Of a stretch of DNA of 64,000 nucleotides, positions 15,637 to 25,404 are shown in pieces. The DNA is from Pseudomonas wuhanensis (lineage in GTDB: Bacteria; Pseudomonadota; Gammaproteobacteria; Pseudomonadales; Pseudomonadaceae), in assembly GCF_030687395.1 (NCBI RefSeq), contig NZ_CP117430.1:6262001-6326000 (forward strand), given 5' to 3'. A program made the position numbers and the translations under genes. Under the pieces are notes generated by a model that worked only from the letters and a program-made list of their open reading frames with translations, was not told the DNA's origin and searched no databases. The first letter of the stretch is position 1. Every line of letters begins with the position of its first letter.

Positions 15637-15674
15637 CAAAAAAACCCGCAGTCCTGATGGGCTGCGGGCTTTCC
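15637..15674 (-). terminator. Terminator of the aguBA operon
   Basis: The hairpin AGCCCGCAG / CTGCGGGTT with a short loop; read on the minus strand it ends in seven T. It lies about 70 bp past the aguA stop codon. Confidence 0.8.
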
Positions 15675-15741
15675 ATGAAACGACGAGGCTAAATCGTTGC
15701 TCAATCGATTCTTCAATCAACTCAAGCTGTTACGACCGCAC

Positions 15742-16848
15742 TCACTCCTTGTGCGGTGCGGGCTGTTGTTGGGTAAGGCAGTGGATGTTACCGCCCCCCA
15801 GTAACAGTTCGCGACCTGGCACCATGACCACTTCGTGTTGCGGGAACAAAGCCTGCAAAATCTCTTTGGCCGGACCGTCCAATGGGTCGTCAAAGCTCGG
15901 CGCGATGATGCCGCCGTTGACGATCAGGAAGTTCACGTAAGAGCCGGCCAGACGAACGGTCGGATTGCGTTCCTGAGTGCCGTCTACCGGATCCACGCCT
16001 GCGCACTCCTCTTCGGTCGCGTACAGCGGCCCAGGAATCGGCATCTTGTGCACCGTGAATGGGCGCCCCTTGGCATCGGTGCTGTTTTGCAGCACCTCCA
16101 TTGCCGCCTGGCAGCGCGGGTAGTTCGGATCCTGCGGGTCGTCAGTCCAGGCCAGCAGCACTTCACCCGGACGCACGTAGCAGCAGAAGTTATCCACATG
16201 GCCGTCGGTTTCGTCGTTGAACAAACCGTCCGGCAGCCAAATGATCTTATCCACAGCCAGATTTGCGCTGAGCACCGCTTCGATTTGCGCACGGTCCATG
16301 TGCGGGTTGCGATTGCGGTTGAGCAAGCATTCTTCGGTGGTGATCAGGGTGCCTTCGCCATCGACATGGATCGAGCCGCCTTCGAGCACAAAACCTTCGG
16401 TGCGGTAGCGAGGGCTGCGCTCGATTTCGAGGATCTTGCCCGCTACCTGCGAGTCACGGTTCCACGGCGAATACAGACCACCGTCGAAACCGCCCCAGGC
16501 ATTGAAGTCCCAATCCACACCACGGACTTCACCGCGGTTATTGATGACGAACGTCGGGCCTGTATCCCGAACCCAGGCGTCATCGCTGGACATCTCCACC
16601 AAACGAATATTCGGCACGTCGAGACGGGCACGAGCATTTTCGTACTGGCCAGCGGAGACCGCCACGGTCACCGGTTCGAAACGCGCGATGGCCTTGGCCA
16701 CCGCCACATGCGCGGCTTGCGCCGGTTTGCCGCCCAGGCGCCAGTTGTCCGGGCGCTCGGGCCAGACCATCCAGGTCTGTGTTTGTGGTGCCCATTCGGC
16801 TGGCATATAAAAGCCGTCGGTGCGAGGGGTGCTGTTCAAAGTGGTCAT
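15742..16848 (-). CDS. aguA: Agmatine deiminase
   Basis: A 368-residue guanidino-modifying enzyme that hydrolyses agmatine to N-carbamoylputrescine and ammonia. Visible marks are the opening [35 protein letters not shown] with substrate-binding acids, the GHVDN stretch (His/Asp), and the nucleophile Cys357 in [14 protein letters not shown]. The length matches the family. It follows aguB with a 3-bp gap in one leftward operon. The pathway leads from arginine via agmatine to putrescine. No aguR repressor gene is present here, in contrast to the P. aeruginosa arrangement. Confidence 0.96.
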   Translation of the reverse strand: MTTLNSTPRTDGFYMPAEWAPQTQTWMVWPERPDNWRLGGKPAQAAHVAVAKAIARFEPVTVAVSAGQYENARARLDVPNIRLVEMSSDDAWVRDTGPTFVINNRGEVRGVDWDFNAWGGFDGGLYSPWNRDSQVAGKILEIERSPRYRTEGFVLEGGSIHVDGEGTLITTEECLLNRNRNPHMDRAQIEAVLSANLAVDKIIWLPDGLFNDETDGHVDNFCCYVRPGEVLLAWTDDPQDPNYPRCQAAMEVLQNSTDAKGRPFTVHKMPIPGPLYATEEECAGVDPVDGTQERNPTVRLAGSYVNFLIVNGGIIAPSFDDPLDGPAKEILQALFPQHEVVMVPGRELLLGGGNIHCLTQQQPAPHKE

Positions 16849-16851
16849 GGT

Positions 16852-17730
16852 TCAGGACTCCAGGGAACCGTCGAGGGTTTTGATCGCGCCGTACAGGTTC
16901 GGGCGACGGTCACGGAACGAGCCCCATGCGCTGCGGATGTGCTCCAGCTCATCGAGGTCAAAGCTGTGAACCAGAATGCCTTCTTCGGTTTCGTTCAGCT
17001 CTTGGACTTTCTCGCCAAACTGGTTGGCGATGAACGACGAGCCGTAGAAGGTAATGTCGTAGCCGTCCTGCTCTTCGTTACCGATGCGGTTGCTGGCGAT
17101 CAGCGGCATCAGGTTGGCGCCGGCATGGCCTTGTTGCACGCGTTGCCAGTGGTCGCGGGATGAAATGGTCTTGTCGTGTGGCTCGCTGCCGATGGCGGTC
17201 GGGTAGAACAGGATTTCCGCGCCTTGCAGCGCCATGCTGCGGGCGCACTCAGGGAACCACTGATCCCAGCAGATGCCCACGCCGATTTTCGCGTAACGGG
17301 TATTCCAGACTTTGAAGCCGGTATCGCCCGGGTTGAAGTAGTACTTTTCGTGGTAGCCAGGGCCGTCCGGGATGTGGCTTTTACGATAAATCCCGAGGTT
17401 GCTGCCGTCGGCATCGATGATCGCGATGCTGTTGAAACGCGCGCGGCCGGCCAGTTCGTAGAAGCTGATCGGCAGAACAACCTGCAGTTCTTTGGCGACT
17501 TTCTGGAAGTGCTTGATGGCAACGTTGTCTTCGACCGTCGTGGCCAGCTGCAGGTAATCAGGGTTCGGTTTCTGGCAGAAGTACGGCGCCTCGAACAGTT
17601 CCTGGATCAGGATGATTTGCGCGCCTTTCGCCGCAGCCTCACGGACCAGCTTCTCAGCGGTTTCGATGTTGGCTTCAAGGTCCCAGGAACAGGCCATCTG
17701 GGTAGCGGCGACGGTAACGATACGGCTCAT
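16852..17730 (-). CDS. aguB: N-carbamoylputrescine amidase
   Basis: A 292-residue nitrilase-superfamily enzyme with the catalytic triad visible as E44 (IQELFEAPYF), K117 (IYRKSHIPDG) and C154 (GVGICWDQWFPE). It hydrolyses N-carbamoylputrescine to putrescine, CO2 and ammonia, completing the step begun by AguA. It is the first gene of the aguBA operon. The 233-bp upstream gap holds an 18-bp palindrome that may be regulatory. Confidence 0.96.
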   Translation of the reverse strand: MSRIVTVAATQMACSWDLEANIETAEKLVREAAAKGAQIILIQELFEAPYFCQKPNPDYLQLATTVEDNVAIKHFQKVAKELQVVLPISFYELAGRARFNSIAIIDADGSNLGIYRKSHIPDGPGYHEKYYFNPGDTGFKVWNTRYAKIGVGICWDQWFPECARSMALQGAEILFYPTAIGSEPHDKTISSRDHWQRVQQGHAGANLMPLIASNRIGNEEQDGYDITFYGSSFIANQFGEKVQELNETEEGILVHSFDLDELEHIRSAWGSFRDRRPNLYGAIKTLDGSLES

Positions 17731-17838
17731 GAATCATCTCCTGGGCAAGTGCTTGAGGTCGAGAATGGCATCGACCGATGACAGAAAGAGGCAGCACCGG
17801 GCGTGGTTCGTCCACACCGTGGGCAGTGACGACTTTAT

Positions 17839-17856
17839 AGCCGATAAAAATCGGCT
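17839..17856. promoter_or_regulatory. Perfect 18-bp palindrome upstream of aguB
   Basis: AGCCGAT-AAAA-ATCGGCT, 109 bp upstream of the aguB start. On the minus strand no T-run follows, so it does not look like a terminator for the fusion gene upstream. An operator is the more likely reading. Confidence 0.35.
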
Positions 17857-17963
17857 TTTAAAGCTATTAATATTCCTTCTGTCTAAAATTACTCTCTTAA
17901 ACCCGATAACAATCGAACTATACCTCGACTCACACATTAGCCCGCGTTGACAGCTGGATCGAT

Positions 17964-20876
17964 CTACAACCCTTCGTCCAACACCTTCGACAGCATGTCG
18001 ACAAAGAAATCCACGCTCTGACGCGACGTAACCATCGGCGGCTTGATTTTGAGAATGTTCAGGTAATCGCCTGTCGGCTGCATGAAGATCCCCAACTCAC
18101 GAAGGCGATCGCACAACGCCGTGGTTTCTTCAGTCGCGGGCTCCAGGGTTTCTCGATTGCGGATCAACTCCACGCCCAGATAGAAGCCGGAACCATGCAC
18201 CGCCCCCACCAACGGATGCCGGTCGATCAACGCTTCAAGACGCTCCTTGAAATACCCGCCCACAACCTGGGCGTTTTCCCAGAGTTTTTCTTCTTCCATC
18301 ACATCCAGCACCGCCATGCCTATCCGGCAACTGACCGGGCTGCCACCGGCCGACGAGAAAAAGTAACCCTCGGCCTCCAGCGCTTCAGCAATTTCCCGAC
18401 GGGTAATGACTGCGCCCAACGGCTGGCCGTTACCCATGCCTTTGGCCATGGTGATGATGTCCGGCACCACGCCCTGCTCCTCGAAGCCCCAGAAGAATGT
18501 GCCCATGCGGCCGTAACCGACCTGCACCTCATCGGCGATGCACACCCCGCCCTGAGCGCGGACCAGCGCATAGACCTGCTTCAAATAGCCCGGCGGCAGT
18601 GAGATACCGCCGGCATTGCCGTACACCGGCTCGCAGATGAAACCGGCCAATTGGCGCTTTTGCTCGGCGATTTTCGCCAGATTGTGTTCGACGCTGCGCA
18701 CGTAGTCCGGTGCACTGTCGACACCACGGAATTCACCGCGATAGGTGTTTGGCGCGGTCACCGGATGCACCCAGTCGGGACGGCTGCTCAAGGCCTTGGG
18801 ATTGTCGGCAATCGAGGTCGAGACCGCATCCGCCGCCACCGACCAACCGTGATACGCCTCCAGCACGCTGAGCATGTCGCGACCGCCGCTGTAGGCCCAG
18901 GCCAGACGAATCGCCAGGTCATTGGCCTCGGTACCGCTGTTGACCAGAAATACCCGATCCATATTGTCCGGGGCCAGCTTCAGCAAACGCTCGGAAAACT
19001 CGGCAATCGCCGCGTAGTGAAAACGCGAGTTGGTGTTGAGCAGCGACCACTGCCGGCCGGCGACGGCAGCCATGCGCGGATGTCCATGACCCAGGACCGC
19101 GACGTTGTTGAGCATGTCGAGGTAAGAGCGGCCCTGCATGTCGATCAGGTGATTGCGCCAGCCACGCTCGATGCGTGGCGGGTCGACGTAATAGTGCTTC
19201 TGGGAGCGAGCGAAACTCGCGTCACGGCGGGCCAGCAATGTCTGCGGGTCGAGTTCCTCTTCCGCATCGCAGGCCAGGCCCAGCAACGCGGCAGGTGAAG
19301 GACACAACGCCTGCCAGGCTGCTGCGCGCGATGGCGTGCAAAACAACGGCACGTCGAGCTGAGCGCTTCGACACAACTGCACGATCAACGGCCCGCTGAC
19401 CGAACCCAGCACCTGGCCTTTGACCAGCGCCGCGCCGGTGTGCAGAGATGGAGTCACGCCCCACAGACGAACACTCAGTTGCGGACCATCCAGTTGCAGC
19501 ACACCCTCTGTCGGCGAATGAACCATCCCGGCAAACGGCGACTCAACCGCCGTGCCGTGGGGCACTCGCAACTCTACGTGTAATGGGCATGTGTCCGGTT
19601 CGCTGGCACAATCTGGCCGGGTGCGAGACAGTCGGTATTGCCCATAACGACTGGCCGCGAGACCGTGAGCCGCTGCGGCCTCAGTCAGCAGACGCTGGTC
19701 GATCCCCTCTTGCTCCCAGTTACCGGCCTCGAAATGCGGACTGAGCACGCCCAGATCGATCAACGCAAACTCACGCCCCACCAGACTCGGCAACAATGGA
19801 GCAAAACTTTCACTGCCGATGCTCGGCAGGCTTTGACCCACCGCAGTAAGAATCGCCGCCTCCATCAACGCCAACGGCACCGACGTGGCAACGCGGAATA
19901 TTTCCCACTCATGGGTCAGGTTGTCGCGACTGTACTCGTTGCCCGGATCGATGCTGACCTGCTGTTCCCCACTCAGCACCAGCACCGCCGAACGCGCAAC
20001 GATCAGCGGCCAGAGCGCCAGCAACTCTTCATGCTGCAACGGATTGAGCGCGTGATAAGCCCGAACCGCCGGCAAAATGTAGAACGGATCGCCGTCGGCA
20101 TGATGCAGCAGCGCGGCGCAAGTCACCGACAGATCGGTGATCCGCCAGGTTCGGACCAGGTCACCGAAATCGATCACGCCCTGCAACTGCCATTGGCGCT
20201 GCGAATCCCGCTGCCAGACCACGTTGTCGTCAGTGATGTCCATGTGAATCGCCTGCACCGGCAACTTATCCACCAGAGGCTGCAAATGGCGATCGGCTTG
20301 TCCAGCCGCTTCAGCAAGCAACGCTCGTTGCCGCTCATCCTTGATCACCGGCAGCAAATGCGCGATCAACGCATTGGCGTGGCGGGCGTCCCATTGAAGG
20401 GTGCGCTCGAGCCCCGGATGATCAAAACCGGCTAGCGCCAGATCCATTTCCCCGCAGAGTCGACCGAAACCGGCAACCACTGAATGGCTCAGATGATCAA
20501 GGTGCGTCAGGGATTGGCCGTCGATGTAATCGAGCAGGCGCATATGCACCGCTTGGCCACCGACCTCCAAGGAGAGCAAGTCTGGGCCGTTTTTGGCAGG
20601 GATAACTCGTGGCACCTGCACGCCAGAATATTCAGCCAGATGCTTGAGCCCTGCGTGTTGGGCTTGCAGCTCCAGCGCCGAATAATCGCCACGGCAGATT
20701 TTCAGGACGAAACGCCCCTGATCACTGTCGACCCGATAGTTGAGATCCTGCTGGCTCCCAAGCGCCTGCAACCGCCCGCTCAGCCCGTAATGCTCTTCCA
20801 GCAGCTCAAGCGCTTGCGCCGCAGATACCTGCGGGCTGGGCAGACTGGCGCGGTGAATCAACGTGGCGAGCGGCAT
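17964..20876 (-). CDS. Three-domain fusion: APH-like kinase, M23-like domain, class-III PLP aminotransferase/phospholyase
   Basis: A 970-residue cytoplasmic protein. Residues 1-350 form an aminoglycoside-phosphotransferase/choline-kinase fold with the catalytic loop HMDITDDN and the metal motif IDFGD. About 420-530 is a beta-rich M23/biotinyl-lipoyl-like segment (PHGTAVESPFAGMV). About 540-970 is a class-III aminotransferase with ADEVQVGYGRMG and the PLP lysine in TMAKGMGNGQPLG. Human relatives of the two end domains are hydroxylysine kinase and the phospholyases for phosphoethanolamine and phosphohydroxylysine. The fusion may therefore phosphorylate a hydroxy-amine and then eliminate phosphate and ammonia. 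It lies upstream of aguBA in the same direction with a 233-bp gap, so it is probably a separate unit. A standard transaminase role remains possible. Confidence 0.85.
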   Translation of the reverse strand: MPLATLIHRASLPSPQVSAAQALELLEEHYGLSGRLQALGSQQDLNYRVDSDQGRFVLKICRGDYSALELQAQHAGLKHLAEYSGVQVPRVIPAKNGPDLLSLEVGGQAVHMRLLDYIDGQSLTHLDHLSHSVVAGFGRLCGEMDLALAGFDHPGLERTLQWDARHANALIAHLLPVIKDERQRALLAEAAGQADRHLQPLVDKLPVQAIHMDITDDNVVWQRDSQRQWQLQGVIDFGDLVRTWRITDLSVTCAALLHHADGDPFYILPAVRAYHALNPLQHEELLALWPLIVARSAVLVLSGEQQVSIDPGNEYSRDNLTHEWEIFRVATSVPLALMEAAILTAVGQSLPSIGSESFAPLLPSLVGREFALIDLGVLSPHFEAGNWEQEGIDQRLLTEAAAAHGLAASRYGQYRLSRTRPDCASEPDTCPLHVELRVPHGTAVESPFAGMVHSPTEGVLQLDGPQLSVRLWGVTPSLHTGAALVKGQVLGSVSGPLIVQLCRSAQLDVPLFCTPSRAAAWQALCPSPAALLGLACDAEEELDPQTLLARRDASFARSQKHYYVDPPRIERGWRNHLIDMQGRSYLDMLNNVAVLGHGHPRMAAVAGRQWSLLNTNSRFHYAAIAEFSERLLKLAPDNMDRVFLVNSGTEANDLAIRLAWAYSGGRDMLSVLEAYHGWSVAADAVSTSIADNPKALSSRPDWVHPVTAPNTYRGEFRGVDSAPDYVRSVEHNLAKIAEQKRQLAGFICEPVYGNAGGISLPPGYLKQVYALVRAQGGVCIADEVQVGYGRMGTFFWGFEEQGVVPDIITMAKGMGNGQPLGAVITRREIAEALEAEGYFFSSAGGSPVSCRIGMAVLDVMEEEKLWENAQVVGGYFKERLEALIDRHPLVGAVHGSGFYLGVELIRNRETLEPATEETTALCDRLRELGIFMQPTGDYLNILKIKPPMVTSRQSVDFFVDMLSKVLDEGL

Positions 20877-21054
20877 ACAAACCCCCTGAAATTTTATTAG
20901 GCGCTTATATCGCCATTGCTTGGGGCGATACGCAACCCCCTTCCTGGTTGGCGCGAATCAAATGCCCGCGCAACTCTCTTCATCGCCCCACTCGCACCCG
21001 CTGCCACTTTGCGTAAGAATGTCGACCCATCACGCCTATCGCTGGAGAAACACC

Positions 21055-21600
21055 ATGAATGTAGTCACCACCGACCTGCCCGGTGTTCTGATCATCGAAC
21101 CCAAGGTATTTGGTGACGAGCGCGGCTTCTTCTATGAGAGCTTCAACGCCAAGGCTTTCGAAGAGGCAACCGGCCTGAACACCCAGTTCGTTCAGGACAA
21201 CCATTCCCGCTCGCAAAAAGGCGTACTGCGCGGTTTGCATTACCAACTGGAGAACACTCAGGGCAAACTGGTCCGTGTCACCGTCGGTGAAGTGCTGGAT
21301 GTGGCGGTGGATATTCGCCGCAGTTCACCTAATTTCGGCAAATGGGTCGCTGTGCGCCTGTCCGCCGACAACCATCGCCAACTCTGGGTGCCGGAAGGTT
21401 TTGCCCATGGTTTCGTGGTGCTGAGCGATTTCGCCGAGTTCCTCTACAAGACCACCGACTACTACACCCCGTCGGCCGAGCGCAGCATTCGCTGGGACGA
21501 TCCGGATCTGGGTATTGACTGGCAGCTGGACGAAGCACCGAAGCTGTCAGCTAAAGATCAGTCCGCCGCGTTCTTCAAGGACGCTGAAGTCTTTTCCTGA
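21055..21600 (+). CDS. rmlC: dTDP-4-dehydrorhamnose 3,5-epimerase
   Basis: A 181-residue cupin epimerase of the dTDP-L-rhamnose pathway, which makes the rhamnose donor for lipopolysaccharide and other glycans. Family marks are EPKVFGDERGFFYESFN, the catalytic-His region FVQDNHSRSQKGVLRGLHYQ, and FAHGFVVLSD. The start is the ATG with a GGAGA site; the frame is open upstream without similarity. rmlB, rmlD and rmlA are not in the window, so rmlC is separated from them or they lie elsewhere. It is followed by dctB, as in other Pseudomonas. Confidence 0.95.
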   Translation: MNVVTTDLPGVLIIEPKVFGDERGFFYESFNAKAFEEATGLNTQFVQDNHSRSQKGVLRGLHYQLENTQGKLVRVTVGEVLDVAVDIRRSSPNFGKWVAVRLSADNHRQLWVPEGFAHGFVVLSDFAEFLYKTTDYYTPSAERSIRWDDPDLGIDWQLDEAPKLSAKDQSAAFFKDAEVFS

Positions 21601-21700
21601 ATTCCTGTGTGAATTTTCACCGCCAGCGCGCACTTGATCCAAGGTGCGCAGACTGCGCCCGCAAGCCTAGGCATAATGCGTCTGTACCCACAGGCGCTTG

Positions 21701-23515
21701 ATGCTCATGACACCGACCCTTCCCCGCAGACCCCGCTGGCGCAGCCTGGCGCTGCTCGCGCTGTGCCTGGCGCCCTTGCTGTGGCCGCTGGAACATCTGG
21801 CCGAGCGTTACTACCGCAGCGAACTGGCCGGCCAGAACCGTCAGACTCTCGACCTCTACGTCGCCAACCTGCTGGGTACCCTGCATCGGTATGAAGTGTT
21901 GCCGCAGATTCTCGGCGAGCTGCCCGCCCTGCGTGCGACATTAGCCGCACCCGACGAGGGCGTGATTCAGGGCAATGCCAATCGCCTGCTGAAAAACATC
22001 AGTGCCCAGACCGGTGCCGAAGTCATGTACCTGATGGACACCACCGGCAAGACGCTGGCTGCCTCCAATTGGGACAAACACGACAGCTTCGTCGGCCGCA
22101 ATTTCGCTTTCCGTCCTTATTTCAGCGAAGCCATGGCCGGGCGTCTGGGGCGCTTCTTCGGCCTGGGTACCACCTCGGCCAAACGCGGTTACTTCTTTGC
22201 GGCGGCGATACGTGATCGCGAAAAAATCATCGGCGTGCTGGTGATCAAGGTGGATCTCGACCACACCGAAAGCCTCTGGGGCAAAACCCCGGAGCAACTG
22301 TTGGTCACCGACCACAATGGCGTGGTCATCCTCACGTCGCGGCCCGAGTGGCGTTTCCGCTCGACACGCCCATTGAGCGACGCAGAGCGTGAGGCCATCA
22401 CCGCGATTCAACCCTACCCCACCCGCGATCCCAAGCCGTTGAGTCTCGACGCCAACGCCTGGCTGACCCAAACCCGGCAGATCGAAGAAACCGGCTGGAG
22501 CGTCAGTATCCTTGCGCCGCGTACCCTGATCGACCGCCCGGTGCGCACGGTCGTGGCCATCGGCGGCGCAACGCTGCTGGTATTGATGCTGCTGCTCGGC
22601 CTGATGATGCAACGCCGACGCCATTACCTGGAGCGGATCGCCTTCGAAGGCAAGGCTCGCCATGAACTGGAAGGCCGGGTCGCCGAACGGACCAGCGACC
22701 TCGAAGGCCTCAACCGTCGACTGAAACAAGAAGTGCTGGAGCGCGAACACGCCCAGCAGGAATTGGTGCGCGCGCAGGATGACCTGGTGCAGGCCGGCAA
22801 GCTTTCGGCGCTGGGGACGATGTCGGCAAGCATCAGCCATGAACTCAACCAACCGCTGGCGGCGATCCGCAGTTACGCGGAAAACGCCGAAGTGCTGCTC
22901 GATCATCAGCGCACCGAGGATGCTCGCGGCAACCTCAAGCTGATCAGCGAATTGACCGGGCGCATGGCCTCGATCATCGCCCACCTGCGCGCCTTCGCCC
23001 GACGTGATCGTCACGCCCCGGAAAGCGTGGCCCTGCAACCGGCACTGGACGACGCTCTGGCGTTATTGGCCAAGCGTCGACGGAGCATGGAAGTCGAGCT
23101 GATCCGTGACCTGCCGGCCGCCACCCTGTGGGTCGAGGCCGGAGAAACCCGTCTGCGCCAAGTACTCGGTAACCTGCTGGCCAATGCCCTCGATGCCCTG
23201 ACGGAAAAAGGCCCGCCGCGTAAACTCTGGTTGAGTGCCGAATCCACCACCGATGGCGTCAATCTGTACATTCGCGACAATGGCCCCGGGTTCTGTATGG
23301 AAGCGCTGGGTCGTGCCGGCGAGCCCTTCTACACCACCAAGACCCGCACTCAGGGGCTTGGGCTGGGGCTGGCGATCTGCGACACCCTGATGCGCGCCTT
23401 CGGTGGTGAACTGTCGTTCTCCAACCACAAGGAAGGCGGCGCCCTGATTACCCTGAAACTGCGCGCAGGCGCACCGGGTGTGAGCCTGCAACCGTCCGAG
23501 GACCGAAGTGCATGA
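21701..23515 (+). CDS. dctB: DctB-type sensor histidine kinase
   Basis: A 604-residue inner-membrane sensor kinase. TM1 is at about 15-31 and TM2 at about 283-303, with a 250-residue periplasmic double-Cache/PAS sensor between them. A coiled linker (about 310-365) follows. The phosphoacceptor H380 is in SASISHELNQP. The ATPase domain has NLLANALDAL, DNGPGFC and GLGLGLAI. It senses C4-dicarboxylates by family analogy and phosphorylates DctD. The start is ATG 21701 (a TTG just before and an ATG two codons on are alternatives). It overlaps dctD by 4 bp. No dctA or dctPQM transporter gene is adjacent. Confidence 0.92.
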   Translation: MLMTPTLPRRPRWRSLALLALCLAPLLWPLEHLAERYYRSELAGQNRQTLDLYVANLLGTLHRYEVLPQILGELPALRATLAAPDEGVIQGNANRLLKNISAQTGAEVMYLMDTTGKTLAASNWDKHDSFVGRNFAFRPYFSEAMAGRLGRFFGLGTTSAKRGYFFAAAIRDREKIIGVLVIKVDLDHTESLWGKTPEQLLVTDHNGVVILTSRPEWRFRSTRPLSDAEREAITAIQPYPTRDPKPLSLDANAWLTQTRQIEETGWSVSILAPRTLIDRPVRTVVAIGGATLLVLMLLLGLMMQRRRHYLERIAFEGKARHELEGRVAERTSDLEGLNRRLKQEVLEREHAQQELVRAQDDLVQAGKLSALGTMSASISHELNQPLAAIRSYAENAEVLLDHQRTEDARGNLKLISELTGRMASIIAHLRAFARRDRHAPESVALQPALDDALALLAKRRRSMEVELIRDLPAATLWVEAGETRLRQVLGNLLANALDALTEKGPPRKLWLSAESTTDGVNLYIRDNGPGFCMEALGRAGEPFYTTKTRTQGLGLGLAICDTLMRAFGGELSFSNHKEGGALITLKLRAGAPGVSLQPSEDRSA

Positions 23516-24906
23516 CCATCGACAACCGCATCCAGGTCGTGTTGATCGACGACGATCCCCACCTGCGCCAGGCCCTGAGCCAGACCCTGGACCTGGCCGG
23601 CCTGAAGATCCTGCCGCTGGCTGAAGCCAAGGGCCTGGCCGGGCAACTGGAACGCGACTGGCCGGGGGTAGTGGTCAGCGACATCCGCATGCCGGGCATG
23701 GACGGTCTCGAACTGCTGACCGAACTCCACGCCCAGGACCCGGAGCTGCCGGTGCTGCTGATCACCGGCCACGGCGATGTGCCGCTGGCGGTACAAGCCA
23801 TGCGCGCCGGGGCTTATGACTTTCTGGAAAAACCTTTCGCCAGCGACTCTCTGCTCGACAGCGTACGTCGTGCTCTGGACCTTCGCCGGCTGGTACTGGA
23901 CAACCGTAGCCTGCGTCTGGCCCTGAGCGATCGCAACGAACTGAGTGCTCGATTGGTCGGGCATTCAGCGCCGATGCTGCGCCTGCGCGAGCAGATCGGT
24001 GCGCTGGCGGCGACCAAGGCCGACGTGCTGATCCTCGGCGAAACCGGTGCGGGTAAGGAAGTGGTGGCCCGCGCGTTGCACGACCTGTCGAGTCGGCGTA
24101 ACGGCCCGTTCGTGGCGATCAACGCCGGGGCTCTTGCCGAGTCAGTGGTGGAAAGCGAGCTGTTCGGTCACGAGCCCGGTGCGTTTACCGGCGCGCAGAA
24201 GCGCCGCATCGGCAAGTTCGAATTCGCCAACGGCGGCACGTTGTTCCTCGATGAAATCGAAAGCATGAGTCTGGATGTGCAGGTGAAACTGCTGCGCTTG
24301 CTGCAAGAGCGGGTCGTCGAGCGTCTGGGTGGCAACCAGCTGATCCCGCTGGACATCCGCATCATCGCCGCGACCAAGGAAGATCTGCGTCAATCCGCCG
24401 ATCAGGGCCGCTTCCGTGCCGACTTGTATTACCGCCTGAACGTCGCGCCGCTACGCATTCCGCCGCTGCGCGAGCGGGGCGAAGATGCGCTGATGCTGTT
24501 CCAGCATTTCGCCGACGAAGCCAGCGCGCGCCACGGCTTGCCGCCTCACGAATTGCAACCGGGGCACCGGGCGCTGCTGCTACGTCACACCTGGCCAGGC
24601 AACGTGCGAGAACTGCAGAATGCCGCCGAACGCTTTGCCCTGGGCCTGGAACTGGCGCTGGACAACAACACGCCGGATGGCGGCGTCGGCAGCACGATTG
24701 AAGTGGTCAGTGGCGGTCTGAGCGAGCAAGTGGAGAACTTCGAGAAGAGCCTGATTGCCGCTGAACTGGCGCGCTCTCACAGCTCCGTGCGCAGCCTCGC
24801 CGAAGCGCTCGGCATTCCGCGCAAAACCTTGCATGACAAGCTGCGCAAGCATGGTCTGAACTTCGCCGATGCCGGCGCCAGCAGCCACACCGACGACCTT
24901 GATTGA
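23512..24906 (+). CDS. dctD: DctD-type sigma54-dependent response regulator
   Basis: A 464-residue NtrC-family activator. The receiver domain has phospho-Asp D57 in VVSDIRMPGMDG. The AAA+ domain has Walker A GETGAGKE (176-183) and the sigma54-contacting loop GAFTGA (223-228). The C-terminal Fis-type helix-turn-helix contains SVRSLAEALGIPRKTLHDKL. It activates sigma54 promoters of C4-dicarboxylate uptake genes when phosphorylated by DctB. The coupled overlap with dctB supports a cognate pair. Its targets must be elsewhere in the genome. Confidence 0.93.
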   Translation: MTIDNRIQVVLIDDDPHLRQALSQTLDLAGLKILPLAEAKGLAGQLERDWPGVVVSDIRMPGMDGLELLTELHAQDPELPVLLITGHGDVPLAVQAMRAGAYDFLEKPFASDSLLDSVRRALDLRRLVLDNRSLRLALSDRNELSARLVGHSAPMLRLREQIGALAATKADVLILGETGAGKEVVARALHDLSSRRNGPFVAINAGALAESVVESELFGHEPGAFTGAQKRRIGKFEFANGGTLFLDEIESMSLDVQVKLLRLLQERVVERLGGNQLIPLDIRIIAATKEDLRQSADQGRFRADLYYRLNVAPLRIPPLRERGEDALMLFQHFADEASARHGLPPHELQPGHRALLLRHTWPGNVRELQNAAERFALGLELALDNNTPDGGVGSTIEVVSGGLSEQVENFEKSLIAAELARSHSSVRSLAEALGIPRKTLHDKLRKHGLNFADAGASSHTDDLD

Positions 24907-24946
24907 GCTACCGTAAAATCATCCCCTTCAAACAAAAGGCCCGTGA

Positions 24947-25402
24947 ATGAACCGCGACAGTCGTCACCTGGAATCGATCCTCCATCACGACATTCCCCTC
25001 ACGCGGAAGATGGGCCTCAAAGTGCTCGACTGGCACGACCAACAACTGCGCCTGCACCTGCCGCTGGAAGCCAACGTCAATCACAAAAGCACCATGTTCG
25101 GTGGCAGCCTGTATTGCGGCGCAGTACTGGCCGGCTGGGGCTGGCTGCATTTGCGTTTGCACGAAGAAGGCATTAAAGACGGGCACATCGTGATTCAGGA
25201 AGGGCAGATCAGCTACCCGCTGCCGGTCACCATGGACGCAACGGCGATTTGCCGGGCACCGAGTGCAGCGGTGTGGAAGAAGTTTCTGGCCACGTATGAG
25301 CGGTATGGGCGGGCCCGGTTGACACTGCATTCGCGGATTGTGAATGCCGGGAGTGACGAGGATGCGGTGAAGTTCGTGGGACAGTACGTGCTGCACCGAT
25401 GA
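24947..25402 (+). CDS. YiiD C-terminal-type hotdog thioesterase
   Basis: A 151-residue hotdog-fold protein of the putative thioesterase family found at the C-terminus of E. coli YiiD. Typical elements are the early IPLTRKMGLKVLDW, NHKSTMFGGSLYCGAVLAGW for the hotdog helix, and the closing DEDAVKFVGQYVL strand. Here the domain stands alone without the GNAT part. It lies just downstream of dctD, in the same direction (gap 40 bp). The acyl substrate is unknown. Confidence 0.82.
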   Translation: MNRDSRHLESILHHDIPLTRKMGLKVLDWHDQQLRLHLPLEANVNHKSTMFGGSLYCGAVLAGWGWLHLRLHEEGIKDGHIVIQEGQISYPLPVTMDATAICRAPSAAVWKKFLATYERYGRARLTLHSRIVNAGSDEDAVKFVGQYVLHR

Positions 25403-25404
25403 CT

